A program made the position numbers and the translations under genes. 64,000 nucleotides of DNA from Streptomyces sp. NBC_00237 (lineage in GTDB: Bacteria > Actinomycetota > Actinomycetes > Streptomycetales > Streptomycetaceae): NCBI RefSeq assembly GCF_026342435.1, contig NZ_JAPEMT010000002.1:1240001-1304000 (forward strand), given 5' to 3'. Positions within the stretch are counted from its first letter, which is position 1. Every line of letters begins with the position of its first letter. The notes beneath the pieces are model-generated. The model saw only the letters and a list, made by a program, of their open reading frames with translations. It had not been told where the DNA came from and did not search any database. Shown piece by piece: positions 41,301 through 49,841 of the stretch.

Positions 41301-44300
41301 CGTCGTACTCGAAGGTGGTGACGGCGCCGCCCGGTGCGGTGATCTTCACGACGTTGTCGTGGATGTCGTACTCGTAGGAGGTGTCGCGCCAGGTGGTGCG
41401 TTCCTTGTTGGAGTACTCGCGGATCTTCGCGGTGCGGCCCTCGGCGTCCTCGAAGGTCGCTGTGACCGTGTCACCCTGCGGCGGGATGGCGGTGGAGACG
41501 TCGCCGTCGCGTTCAGTCGTCGTACGGAGCTTCTCCACGCCGCGGTGGTAGGTGATCTCCGCGGTCGGCTGGCCGAGCCCGTTGAAGGTGGTCCGGTTCT
41601 GTGAGGGGACCTCGTTGTCGCCGACCAGGAGGACTGTCGGCGTGGGTTCCGCTTCGTGGTAGTAGCCGTCGTTCGTCTTCCACGGCCGCCCGGCGGAGTC
41701 GTAGAAGGTGTCGTTGATGATGCGGCCCGGTCCTGCGACCGCTTCGTCCTGGGTCTGGCGCTCGCGCAGGAGGCCGTCGAGGAGTTCGTAGGAGACGGCG
41801 TATTCGCCGTTGTCCTTGAGGGTGCGGTTGGTGACGACGGTGGGTCCGTCGCGGCGGATGGTGTAGTCGTAGGTCGCCGTGGGGGTCTGGGTGGCGGAAT
41901 CGCGGTCGATCTCCCAGACCTTCAGCAGTCGGCCCAGGGGGTCGTACTGCATCGTGGCGCTCTTGTTGTTGGCGTCGGTCTCCTTGACCGGCATGCCGCG
42001 GACGTCGTCGAACTCGGTGGTCTCGGTGTGGCCGAGGGGGTCGGTGGTGACCGTCTTGGTGGGCCGTGCCCCGGTTGCCGGGGTGTTGGTGACGGTGGTC
42101 TTGCGGTTCTCGCCGTCGTACGTCGCGCTCTCGCGGCCGTGGATGTCGTACTCGGTCTTGTCGATGGTCAGGTAGCCGTCGCCCTTGGCGTTCAGTTCCT
42201 GGACCTCGGTGGGCAGACCCTTCGTGGGGGCCACGCCGAAGCCCTGACCGTCGTACAGCGTGCGGGTGTCCTCGACGACTTCACCGCCTGAGGTGCCACA
42301 GGCGCCCACAGTGGTGAGCTCGCGGGACTCCGACTCCAGCATGTGCAGTGCGGTGTTGCGGGCGTAGGAGGTGACCGTGCACAGGCGCTTGCCGCCCGCC
42401 GTGGTCTCGTCGACCTGGGTGGGGAGGCCGACACTGTCGTACGTGGTGGTCTCGGTCGAGGTGCGCCAGGTCTCGCCCTTGACGCGCTCGCGCGTGGTGA
42501 CGGTTTCGGGGCGGGCCATCCACGCCTGGAGCGGGGTGGTGCCCGTGCGCTTGCGCTCCGCCGTCTTCACCGACTTGGTACTGGTGAGCGTGGTGGAGTC
42601 GACGGGTCCTCCGTCGTACTCGTAGCTGATCTGCTCGCGCAGCTGCCCCTGGTACTGCTGCAGGTCCGGGCTGCTGCCGCCCTGGCTGTCCACGACGGAC
42701 GCGGTGCGCGTGCCGGTGGGGAGCTTGTCGCCGTGCATGCCGCGGAAGAAGCGGTGCTCGGTGAGCTGCTTGACGTCGCTGCCGCCACCGACGCGGGTGC
42801 GGACGCGCTCGTAGCCGCGGTACTGCGACCAGGTGCGCTCCTTGCGCTCGGTGAACTCGCCGTCGTCGTAGGCCCATGCCGGGCTGCCGATGAACTCGTA
42901 GCTGGTGACCTTGTCCGGGGCGTCGGTCACGAGGTCGTCCTCGCGGACCTCGGTGGCGAGGTACTTGTGGAACCAGTCCTGGACGGGTTTGGTCGCTCCC
43001 TTGGGCGTCCAGTACTGGGGGTAGCAGCGCATCGTGTTGGTCTCGGGCGACGCGGGCATCTTCCGTGGCTCCAGCGCCTGGCACTCACGGGGCGAATAGG
43101 TGACGCCGATGCGGCCGCCCGACTCGGTGTCGATGGCGTGCACGCGCATCCGGGAGTAGGGGGGCAGGCCCTCGACGCCGTCGACGCGGTTGTCCATCTG
43201 GGTGCCCGCGAAGCTGACCTTCGGCATGCTCGCCGTACCGCCCGCGCCCAGTCCCGTACGGGTGATGGATGCCAGCCACAGGGCCGGAGAGGTGCCGTCA
43301 CCGGTGTCGGGGTAGGACTGCTCCAGCGTCCAGGAGTCGACGTTCTTCAGCGCGGACCCGGCCAGCACCTGCGTGCTGATCTTCGTGAGGCGCTTGGTGG
43401 ACCAGAACGTCGGGGAGTACTTGTCGGTGCACTTCGCTCCGGCCGCGCACTCCTGGTCGAGGGGGGTGTCGGGCCAGTACTTGGCGTTCGCCACCGTCCG
43501 CTTGGACTCGGCGCAGTCGAACGTGCTGCTGGGTATGCACCGTTCGGCGGTCGTGAAGACCGTGCGACCCGCCGGGAGCCCGGCGAACAGGGCGTTCGCG
43601 CGCTGGCCGTAGTCGATCCGGGTGAGCGTGGCGGAGCGGGTGTAGGCGATCTGCTTGTCGGCCTTCATGTGCTGGCCGTAGTAGTTCGTGTACTTGTCCC
43701 ACCACAGGGTCATGGCGTCGCCGAGCGGGTCGACGACGTAGTCCAGGTTCCACCGGTACGCCTGGGCGCAGTCGGAGTCCGCGAACGCGGTGGCGTGGCA
43801 GGGCTCGCCGGGATGGTTGCCGAAGACCGGGACGGTCAGGGCGGAGTTGGTGCGCTGCGTTCCGGCACCGGGGAGCTTGTTGAGGCCGAAGTGGTACTGC
43901 ACGCCGTCGGTGCCGGTCAGTACCCAGTACTCGCCGCCGTTGGCGCCGTTGTCCGCGCCGGTCTTGCGCTCCAGACGGGTGCCGTCGTCGTCTGCCGGAC
44001 GCCACTTGCCGGTGGCGTCGTCCTTGACGAGCTCGCTGGAGTTGCCTCCCAGGGACATCACGACGTGGTCGGAACCCCAGCACAGGTCAGCGGTCTCCCC
44101 CGAGTTGTTGGGGGTCTTGCCGTCCTCGGCAGCCTTGTCGTCGGAGCAGGACTTGAAGCGCCGCTCGATGAAGCCCGGTTCGTAGTCCCAGCCCTCGGCG
44201 AGCCAGGAGGACTGACCGTTGGTCGACGCGGTACGGCCGTCCACCGCCTGCGAGGAATAGGAGAGCGCGACCTCGGGCTGCGGGCCACCGGGAACCTCCG

Positions 44301-45219
44301 GCGACTCCACCGGGTACGACCAGGAGAAACCGCCGGAGGAACTACCGGCCATCCAGGACCCGGTGGGGGACAGCGAGGTCGCCTCATGGCTGCCGCCAGG
44401 GCCCGATGCCGCGGCTGCCGCGGCCAGGACCATCGGCGCACCCGCACCGCGTGCGGCCGGAACACCCAGGTCCACGGTAGCGCTCACGGTGTGCGCGGAC
44501 GGGTCGTTGGAGCCGCCCAGCTCGGTCCGCGTACGGCACTCCGGCAGATCCGGAGTGGTCAGCGCACACGCGGGCAACTGCACCAGACGCAGGCGCGATC
44601 CCCAGTCACCGCCGTACGTGTCCTTGATCGCCTCGTAGTCCAGCTCGACTTCGACCGCACCCGACACCGCTTCGGCGGAATCCGTGGCGGCCGGAGCGGC
44701 AGTGAACAGCACACCTTCCACCCCCGCCTTGCGCGCGGTGGCCTGGTCCTTGACCTGAACCCTGGCCGCTCCGCCGACCGGCGCGGGAGTCTTCGAGCCT
44801 GCCGCGCGCGTCGACTTCGCCTCCTGCACGGAAGGACGGGTCAAGCGGACCAGCGGGTCCAGGAGGCCAGGTGCTGTTCCGCCCGGCGTGCCGACAGCAG
44901 CCCCGCCCAACGTGAACTTCGATTCCTTCGAGGTCTTCTGGCCTTCCGTCACCTGCACCGTGTAGTCGCCGGTCAGAAGCTTGGCCACCGACGGAGCCCA
45001 GGGCTTCGCCGCGGCGTCCGTGACGGCTTTGCGCGGGGAAGCCAGGTTGCGGCCGGGGACGGAACGATCACGCTCCAGCCCCTCCAGCCGCATCTTGCCG
45101 GTGCCGGCCGCAGCGGGATCATCCGGCACGAAAGCAATGAGAAGCGCCATGAAGACGACATAGGAAACAGATCTATGCCAGTGCCCCAAATAGCGTATAT
45201 GTCGCAGTAGTTGTTGCAT
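38308..45219 (-). CDS. RHS-repeat polymorphic toxin with HINT and ADP-ribosyltransferase-like tip
   Basis: A 2303-aa secreted RHS protein. A hydrophobic signal (SVSYVVFMALLIAFV) is near the N-terminus, followed by an SpvB-like beta-propeller region (GGFSWSYPVESPEVPGGPQP), many YD repeats and the RHS core end GARDYDPATGRFISVDP near 1810-1830. Then comes an Ala/Lys/Arg-rich linker (about 1870-2030), a HINT self-cleaving domain (CETNSFAGRTLVLMADGS ... VLAHNC, about 2036-2185) and a 117-aa toxin. The tip shows the R-S-E pattern of ADP-ribosyltransferases: VYRSDTRDPDEIF, GYISTTKE and SEKEIAIPGRV. It would be displayed outside the cell and kill competitors after processing. A candidate immunity gene overlaps its stop; the gene divergent from it encodes a likely surface partner. 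Confidence 0.88.
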   Translation of the reverse strand: MQQLLRHIRYLGHWHRSVSYVVFMALLIAFVPDDPAAAGTGKMRLEGLERDRSVPGRNLASPRKAVTDAAAKPWAPSVAKLLTGDYTVQVTEGQKTSKESKFTLGGAAVGTPGGTAPGLLDPLVRLTRPSVQEAKSTRAAGSKTPAPVGGAARVQVKDQATARKAGVEGVLFTAAPAATDSAEAVSGAVEVELDYEAIKDTYGGDWGSRLRLVQLPACALTTPDLPECRTRTELGGSNDPSAHTVSATVDLGVPAARGAGAPMVLAAAAAASGPGGSHEATSLSPTGSWMAGSSSGGFSWSYPVESPEVPGGPQPEVALSYSSQAVDGRTASTNGQSSWLAEGWDYEPGFIERRFKSCSDDKAAEDGKTPNNSGETADLCWGSDHVVMSLGGNSSELVKDDATGKWRPADDDGTRLERKTGADNGANGGEYWVLTGTDGVQYHFGLNKLPGAGTQRTNSALTVPVFGNHPGEPCHATAFADSDCAQAYRWNLDYVVDPLGDAMTLWWDKYTNYYGQHMKADKQIAYTRSATLTRIDYGQRANALFAGLPAGRTVFTTAERCIPSSTFDCAESKRTVANAKYWPDTPLDQECAAGAKCTDKYSPTFWSTKRLTKISTQVLAGSALKNVDSWTLEQSYPDTGDGTSPALWLASITRTGLGAGGTASMPKVSFAGTQMDNRVDGVEGLPPYSRMRVHAIDTESGGRIGVTYSPRECQALEPRKMPASPETNTMRCYPQYWTPKGATKPVQDWFHKYLATEVREDDLVTDAPDKVTSYEFIGSPAWAYDDGEFTERKERTWSQYRGYERVRTRVGGGSDVKQLTEHRFFRGMHGDKLPTGTRTASVVDSQGGSSPDLQQYQGQLREQISYEYDGGPVDSTTLTSTKSVKTAERKRTGTTPLQAWMARPETVTTRERVKGETWRTSTETTTYDSVGLPTQVDETTAGGKRLCTVTSYARNTALHMLESESRELTTVGACGTSGGEVVEDTRTLYDGQGFGVAPTKGLPTEVQELNAKGDGYLTIDKTEYDIHGRESATYDGENRKTTVTNTPATGARPTKTVTTDPLGHTETTEFDDVRGMPVKETDANNKSATMQYDPLGRLLKVWEIDRDSATQTPTATYDYTIRRDGPTVVTNRTLKDNGEYAVSYELLDGLLRERQTQDEAVAGPGRIINDTFYDSAGRPWKTNDGYYHEAEPTPTVLLVGDNEVPSQNRTTFNGLGQPTAEITYHRGVEKLRTTTERDGDVSTAIPPQGDTVTATFEDAEGRTAKIREYSNKERTTWRDTSYEYDIHDNVVKITAPGGAVTTFEYDGRGRQVSSTDPDGGKTTLTYDNSDNVIASTDPRGNTIATTYDAAGRPTSLREGSVTGPKRMEWTYDTLGKGLPTASIRYANGREYRDEVTAYDNAYRIKTTKTVIPAEEAGLGGTYTYTYGYTPTGNMATADVPGVGGLVNERVTFRYNSDDLPISVRGEASYLNDVEYSAFGEILRTDAGTATKKVYGTYLYDEFTRRLTQSTFDRSINPGRISDTQYTYDEAGNVTKIKDTPGEAAPDSGKTDTQCFVHNQLRQMTSAWTATDDCKAAPSKANVGGTDAYWHQYEFDEAGNRTKLVEKDTAGDAAKDVTRTYTYGKPGVGGPNALAEIKSAGPGGERLNTFAYDKAGNTTTRQQNGTTQTLEWDIEGELASVTEPVEGGGSKKTSYLYGAGGERLIRTDSDGSKTLYLGEAELTVSADQSQKKAERFYPHPDGSTTVRATGGVRQLVLADHHGSSHTTVDMVAAGMAVTRRKLMPFGEQRGPQPSTWPGARGFVGGTVDEDTGLTRLGARDYDPATGRFISVDPLVDYSQPATINPYAYSNNAPATYSDPSGTFFPILIGFAARMIIQAAIRAAIRRAAAIAARKAAQALARRLAAEARKRAIEAAKKLAAKLKREAAKKAAAAKRAAAKRAAAQRAAAKRAAQRRAAAQARAKAQRAAAKRAATKRAAARKAAARPKPKPKPRAQPKPKPKPSKVKKPAAAAGIAAAAKKAAKELAKDGARDNDGGSCETNSFAGRTLVLMADGSTKQISQIKVGEKVLATDPKTGKTSPQVATATIIGKGKKDLVRITLTEPGNPGSNSATITATEGHPFWMPTLRIWAEAKTIQPGTWLQTSAGTWVQVKDVQRWTESSTVHNLTVSDTHTYYALAGATPVLAHNCGTVYRSDTRDPDEIFKSGFEPRGANMDLMEHASGWSTDSGYISTTKEERIAKGRGGNVYHIDGMRGTDVNKAWPDNPYSSEKEIAIPGRVDPRRIRGVRMRDGSWRDNPNYRPVGD
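39140..39610. repeat. Ala/Arg/Lys-rich low-complexity linker DNA
   Basis: About 470 bp of imperfect short repeats encode AAAKRAAAKRAAAQRAAAKR-like sequence followed by KPKPKPRAQPKPKPKP, resembling a histone H1-type tail between the RHS core and the HINT domain. Periodic GCG/CGC content makes it prone to slippage. Confidence 0.7.
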
Positions 45220-45341
45220 GACCTAACCCACTCAGGAGTGACGGGACTGCAGGAACGGAGTGAGTAAACACGCGTTAAAGTTCACAGCCAAGTCAAGGGA
45301 TCTTCACGAGAAAACCCAAAAAGAGACAAGAACGGGCAAAA

Positions 45342-48300
45342 ATGCCAAGGACATTCACACGAAGATGGGCTTCGGCCCGGCGCTCGATACCGGCACTCCT
45401 CGCCGTCACTGTCGTGGGCAGCTCGCTGGGACTCGTTCCGCTCGGTCTGAGTCCGGCAGCATCCGCAGCGCGACAGGCGGGCCCCGCGGAGAGAACGGGA
45501 GAAGAGGGCGCCCTCGCCAAGGCGCGGCTCACCGGCGAGCCGGTCGAGATCATGAGCGAGCGTTCGGAGACCAGCGAGACACACGCCCTGCCCAACGGGA
45601 ACCTGCGCCGGACTCAGCACACCGCACCGGTGCGAGTGAAGCGCGAAGGTGTCTGGTCTCCCATCGACACCACCCTTGCCACCGTCGCAGGCCGGGTCTC
45701 CCCGAAAGCCGCCGCCGGCAAGGTCACCTTCTCCGCCGGTGGCAGCACTCCGCTGGTGACGGTCACCGATCAGGGCCGATCCGTGTCGCTCAGCTGGCCG
45801 AAGCCACTGCCGGCCCCCGTACTTGAGGGCTCCACCGCGACCTATCCCGAGGTCCTGCCCGGCGTCGACCTGGCCGTGGCCGCGGGAGTCGACGGGTTCA
45901 GCCAAGCGCTGATCGTCAAGTCCGCCGAAGCCGCCGCCAACCCGGAACTCGCCACCATCGACTTCGGTCTCAAGACCGAAGGGCTGAAGCTCAGACAGGA
46001 CCCCAGCGCGGGCACCATCACCGCGGCGAACGAGGCGGGCCAGACCCTCTTCTCCACCTCGACCGCCCGGATGTGGGACTCCTCGGGCAAGGACGAATCC
46101 GCCCCCGCAGGGCAGAAGCGCGGCAAGAGTGCGTCGCCGCAAGTCCGCACCCCCTCCGACCTGACGCCCGGCACCAACAGCAGCACCGTCGGCGTCGACT
46201 TCACGAACAGCCAGTTGACCCTGACGCCGGATCAGGAACTGCTGAAGTCGCCGGACACGACCTACCCGGTCTACATCGACCCCCGCATGACAGGCGCTCG
46301 CCAGGCGTGGACCATCGCCTACAAGCCGCATCCGAACGACAGCTACTTCAACGGCACGGGCTGGTCGGGCGGCACCACCAGCGAGGCGCGCGTGGGCTAT
46401 GAGTCGTCCACCGGCGGCACCGCCCGCTCCTTCTTCCGCGTCGACTCCAAGTTCCTCGCCCGTGTGAAGGTCATCGACGCGCAGTTCCAGATCACCGAGA
46501 CGCACTCCTGGTCCTGCACCGCCAAGCCCGTTGAGCTCTACCTCACCGGGTCCATCAGTTCTGCGACCACGTGGAACAAGCAGCCGTCGTGGTCCACCCG
46601 CCAGGACAGCCGCAACTACGCCCACGGCAACGAGAGCTACGGCTGCCCCGACAAGGCCGTCGACTTCACCGCGAAGGACGCGGCCGTGAAGGCCGCGGCC
46701 AATTCCTGGTCCGACATCACCTTCGGCCTGCGAGCGCCCCAGAGCGCCGAGGACGGCAAGGACGCCTACAGCTGGAAGAAGTTCAAGCCCGACGCCAAGC
46801 TCATCGTCGAGTTCAACCGCCTCCCCAAGAACCCCTGGGCACTGGACACCATCCCCAGCACCAGGATCAGCAGCACGGACTGCGGCAACGGCGCCACCTA
46901 CATGACCGTCGGGAACACCGACGTCACCCTCAACGCACAGGTGTGGGACCAGGACGGTGGCGACGTCAACGTGGAGTTCCTCGTCTGGCCCACGGGCAAG
47001 TACGCGGGCAGCCCGGGCATCATCTTCGACAAACGCGTCCGCAAGACCGTCCTCGCCTCGGACTCCAAGGGCGTGCGCGCCAGCATCGTCGTGCCCAAGG
47101 CTCTCCTCGCCCAGCACATGGCCTCCAGCGGGGGCCAATTCTCCTGGAAGGCACAGGCCGAGGACGTCGGCGACTCCACCTTCGCCTCCGACTGGACCCC
47201 GACCTCCGGAGCCTCCGGCTGCCGCTTCGGATTCGACCCCACCGCCCCGTCCATCATGCCGACCGTGACCTCCGTCAACGGCGTCTACCCCGAGGACACC
47301 GAGGGCGCGCTCGCTCGTACCGAAGGACAGTTCGTCCTCGGTTCGGGAGGTGAGAAGGACGTCGCGGAGTACCGCTGGGCCCTTGACCGCACCCCGCCGC
47401 ACATCATCGAGAAGCCCGCGACGCCCGGCGCGAGTGTCACCGTCAAGCTGACTCCGCTCACTCCCGGACCGCACACCCTTTACGTCCAGAGCTTCGACGC
47501 CGCAAAGAACCCCGGGCCCACGTATCCGTACAAGTTCTACGTCAAGAGCCCCGGCATCATGGATAAACCGGGCGACGTCAACGGGGACAACCAGCCCGAC
47601 ATGTTCGCGATCGACAGCACCAACAACCTCCGCCTGTACTCAGGAGCCGGTGCCGGGACTGTGGACACCGGCATCCCCCTCTCCGAGAACGCCAGCTGGG
47701 GCGCAGCTCTTCTCACCCACCGCAGCGACTGGAACGAAGACCTCTACGAAGACCTCGTAGCCCGTAAGCCGGACGGAAAACTCTGGTTCTACCCCAACGA
47801 CGGCATCGGAGGGTTCACCGAGGACACCAAGGAGGAGATCTACTTCTTCGCGGATCCCGAGACGGGTCTCACCCTCAACCCGGCCACCTTCAAACAGATC
47901 GTCTCCGTCGGAGACATCACCCCCAGCGAAGGTGGATCGAACCCGGACTTCGTCGCCGTCATCGGGGACCAACTCTGGTTCCTGCCCGGCTACTCCAGCA
48001 GCAACATCCAAGCTGGATACCCGATCGGCAGCAGCGGCTGGGGCAACATGCAGCTCAGCACCTCAGGCGACGTCGACGGAGACGGCTTCACCGACCTCAT
48101 CGCCCGCAACACCGCAAACGGGGACGTCTGGCTCTACCACGGCAAGAGCAACGGAGACGCCGACGGCGACAACATCCCCGACGGAGGCACTGATCCCAGC
48201 TCCCTCGGCGCAGGATCCAGCAGAACCGCCTACGCCACCGGCTGGACCATCGCCGCGCGTCCGCTGATCACCGCCACCGGCGACTCCAACGGCGACGGCA

Positions 48301-48434
48301 TCGGTGACCTCTGGACCACCACCGCCAACGCCACCGCCGGCCTCGAATTCGTCCCGGGCCGCAAGACCGGCCTGCTCGGCGGCCCCACCGTCGTGGGAAC
48401 CGGCGGCTGGCAGGCAATCAAGGGAATCTTCTAG
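45342..48434 (+). CDS. Secreted DNRLRE/FG-GAP repeat protein, RHS partner
   Basis: A 1030-aa exported protein. A basic N-terminus and hydrophobic core (SIPALLAVTVVGSSLGLVPLG) end in an ASA/A cleavage site near 43. An N-terminal beta domain follows, then a DNRLRE-type carbohydrate/cell-wall beta-sandwich (about 330-520: YFNGTGWSGG...ARSFFRVDS...LYLTGSISSATTWNKQPSW) and a C-terminal series of FG-GAP/VCBS-like repeats with Ca2+-type DxDxDG loops (DVNGDNQPDMF, DVDGDGFTDLI, DSNGDGIGDLW). Such proteins accompany RHS toxins in Streptomyces. It is divergent from the RHS gene across a 122-bp gap that is poorer in G+C. Confidence 0.85.
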   Translation: MPRTFTRRWASARRSIPALLAVTVVGSSLGLVPLGLSPAASAARQAGPAERTGEEGALAKARLTGEPVEIMSERSETSETHALPNGNLRRTQHTAPVRVKREGVWSPIDTTLATVAGRVSPKAAAGKVTFSAGGSTPLVTVTDQGRSVSLSWPKPLPAPVLEGSTATYPEVLPGVDLAVAAGVDGFSQALIVKSAEAAANPELATIDFGLKTEGLKLRQDPSAGTITAANEAGQTLFSTSTARMWDSSGKDESAPAGQKRGKSASPQVRTPSDLTPGTNSSTVGVDFTNSQLTLTPDQELLKSPDTTYPVYIDPRMTGARQAWTIAYKPHPNDSYFNGTGWSGGTTSEARVGYESSTGGTARSFFRVDSKFLARVKVIDAQFQITETHSWSCTAKPVELYLTGSISSATTWNKQPSWSTRQDSRNYAHGNESYGCPDKAVDFTAKDAAVKAAANSWSDITFGLRAPQSAEDGKDAYSWKKFKPDAKLIVEFNRLPKNPWALDTIPSTRISSTDCGNGATYMTVGNTDVTLNAQVWDQDGGDVNVEFLVWPTGKYAGSPGIIFDKRVRKTVLASDSKGVRASIVVPKALLAQHMASSGGQFSWKAQAEDVGDSTFASDWTPTSGASGCRFGFDPTAPSIMPTVTSVNGVYPEDTEGALARTEGQFVLGSGGEKDVAEYRWALDRTPPHIIEKPATPGASVTVKLTPLTPGPHTLYVQSFDAAKNPGPTYPYKFYVKSPGIMDKPGDVNGDNQPDMFAIDSTNNLRLYSGAGAGTVDTGIPLSENASWGAALLTHRSDWNEDLYEDLVARKPDGKLWFYPNDGIGGFTEDTKEEIYFFADPETGLTLNPATFKQIVSVGDITPSEGGSNPDFVAVIGDQLWFLPGYSSSNIQAGYPIGSSGWGNMQLSTSGDVDGDGFTDLIARNTANGDVWLYHGKSNGDADGDNIPDGGTDPSSLGAGSSRTAYATGWTIAARPLITATGDSNGDGIGDLWTTTANATAGLEFVPGRKTGLLGGPTVVGTGGWQAIKGIF

Positions 48435-48450
48435 TACGAACCGATCACCA

Positions 48451-48506
48451 GCAACGGATCGGCCCGCGGCAGCGAATCCCTTCTCTGCCGCGGGCCGATC
48501 CGTTGC
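48451..48506. terminator. 22-bp perfect stem terminator
   Basis: Bases 48451-48472 pair without a mismatch with 48485-48506 around a 12-nt loop, between the convergent FG-GAP protein gene and the hypothetical gene at 48549. Confidence 0.85.
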
Positions 48507-48548
48507 GCACCGGAGAGGCGGCGTGCCTGCGCATCCCGAACTCCTAGG

Positions 48549-48932
48549 TCAGTCCAGCCCGCCGGGTTCGACGATGCACACCAAGGTTCCCGAGGCGCCC
48601 ACCGCCGTGCACCGCATGGCCTCCGCTCCGTCGAGACGGATGACGCCCTCGACGCGTCCCCCGCCCTCGCCAAGCACCACGGTCAGCGCCGGGACCGCCT
48701 CCGTACCGCACATGCGCACTGTTGCCCGCCACGGCAGCCGAGGCTGCTCCACCACGGTCTCACCCGCGCCATCGTCCCCGAGGGTGTACGAGATTTCACT
48801 CGCCCCGGCTCCGTCGACCTCGTATTCCACCAGGAAGTGCAGGGGTACGGGTTCGGCGCCGGACAGGCTGAAGGTCTCGGCCCCACTGACCGCACCCCCG
48901 AGAATGCCGGGATCCTTCCAACGCTCGTTCAC
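48549..48932 (-). CDS. Hypothetical protein, beta-rich
   Basis: A 127-aa protein of unknown family. It begins VNERWKDPGILGGAVSGAETFSLSG and is made of short beta-type segments (FLVEYEVDGAG, ATVRMCGTEAVPALTVVLGEG, GTLVCIVEPGG). No signal peptide or membrane helix. The GTG at 48932 is preferred because GGAAGGAAG lies 4-5 nt upstream; the longer frame to 49043 begins inside the neighbouring gene. It follows the thymidine-kinase-like gene by about 52 bp on the same strand. Function unknown. Confidence 0.65.
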   Translation of the reverse strand: MNERWKDPGILGGAVSGAETFSLSGAEPVPLHFLVEYEVDGAGASEISYTLGDDGAGETVVEQPRLPWRATVRMCGTEAVPALTVVLGEGGGRVEGVIRLDGAEAMRCTAVGASGTLVCIVEPGGLD

Positions 48933-48984
48933 GACAACTTCCTTCCGGGGCGGGTTGACCTGAGCGTCGACATGCGCGTCCGGC

Positions 48985-49632
48985 TCAGCCGGAGGACACC
49001 GGCAGCACGTCCGGCGACAACGCCCCCGCGTGCGCCGACGCACTCGTCATGTGCCTGCGGTGGTGCCGTCGGCACAGCACCTCGTACCCCACGGCCTCCG
49101 CGGGCCGGTCCACGTCCCCCACCACGACCTGCTCACCCTCGACGACCATCTCGCCGCCGACCGTACGGGCGTTGTGCGTCGCCCGCGCCCCGCACCAGCA
49201 CATCGCCTCGACCTGCAAGGTCTCCAGCCGGTCCGCCAACTCGATCAGCCGCCGCGAACCCGGGAACAACCGCGTCCGGAAGTCCGTCATGATCCCGAAC
49301 GCGAACACGTCCAGGTCCAGGTCGTCCACGATCCGCGCCAACTGGTCGATCTGCTCCGGCGCGAGGAACTGCGCCTCGTCCACGATCACGTAGTCGACCC
49401 GGCCGCCCCGCGACACCTGGTCCACCACGTACCCGTACAGATCCATGCCCTCATCGGCCTCGACCGCCTCGGTCACCAGCCCCAGACGCGACGACAGCTT
49501 CCCCTCGCCCGCCCGGTCGTCACGCGTGAAGATCACGCCCTGAAGACCACGCGCCGACCGATTGTGACCGATCTGGAGCGCCAGGGTCCTTCTGCTGGGG
49601 AACCCGCCATCTAAAGATGGCGTCGAGGGCAT
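48985..49632 (-). CDS. Thymidine kinase-like protein with missing P-loop
   Basis: A 215-aa frame that from residue 16 (TLALQIGHNRSARGLQGVIFTRDD) follows type II thymidine kinases: VDYVIVDEAQFL (Walker B), the FGIMTDFRTRLFPGS region and the zinc cysteines in MCWCGARATHN with CRRHH near the end. In Streptomyces homologs the start is expected to contain a GTMDCGKS P-loop just before TLALQI. Here it is replaced by MPSTPSLDGGFPSRR with no Gly-Lys-Ser/Thr, so ATP binding should be lost. The odd segment includes a TTA codon and a 7-bp inverted repeat (49610-49625 region). Probably inactive, the result of a rearrangement at the 5' end; a sequencing error alone would not restore the motif. Confidence 0.75.
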   Translation of the reverse strand: MPSTPSLDGGFPSRRTLALQIGHNRSARGLQGVIFTRDDRAGEGKLSSRLGLVTEAVEADEGMDLYGYVVDQVSRGGRVDYVIVDEAQFLAPEQIDQLARIVDDLDLDVFAFGIMTDFRTRLFPGSRRLIELADRLETLQVEAMCWCGARATHNARTVGGEMVVEGEQVVVGDVDRPAEAVGYEVLCRRHHRRHMTSASAHAGALSPDVLPVSSG

Positions 49633-49636
49633 GTCG

Positions 49637-49762
49637 CTACGTGCTCTCGGGGCGCTCCGGCGATCCGTCGAAACGGACGACCCGACGGCCATCCCCCACC
49701 AGCAGGACTTGAACGCGATGCTCGCCGGTGTGAGGTCCCCGAGACGCGGAGGTTGCTGACAT
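49637..49762 (-). CDS. Short open frame upstream of thymidine kinase-like gene
   Basis: A 41-aa frame (MSATSASRGPHTGEHRVQVL... RVVRFDGSPERPEST) ends 5 nt before the thymidine-kinase-like ATG. It reads like folded protein (VQVLLVGDGRRVVRFDG) but is very short and has no clear ribosome site. It may be the truncated remains of a gene that was joined to the kinase. Weak call. Confidence 0.25.
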   Translation of the reverse strand: MSATSASRGPHTGEHRVQVLLVGDGRRVVRFDGSPERPEST

Positions 49763-49841
49763 CAGGTCAGGCTGGGGGCTTCTACGGTAACGCTCCTGCC
49801 GGAAGTGAGCGCCAGCTGCAGCGCCGGCCTGACCGGCGTCG

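Noticed and set aside
42343..45210. 955-codon plus-strand open frame
   Set aside because: Antisense of the RHS gene; Gly/Val/Ala rich with no recognisable domain.
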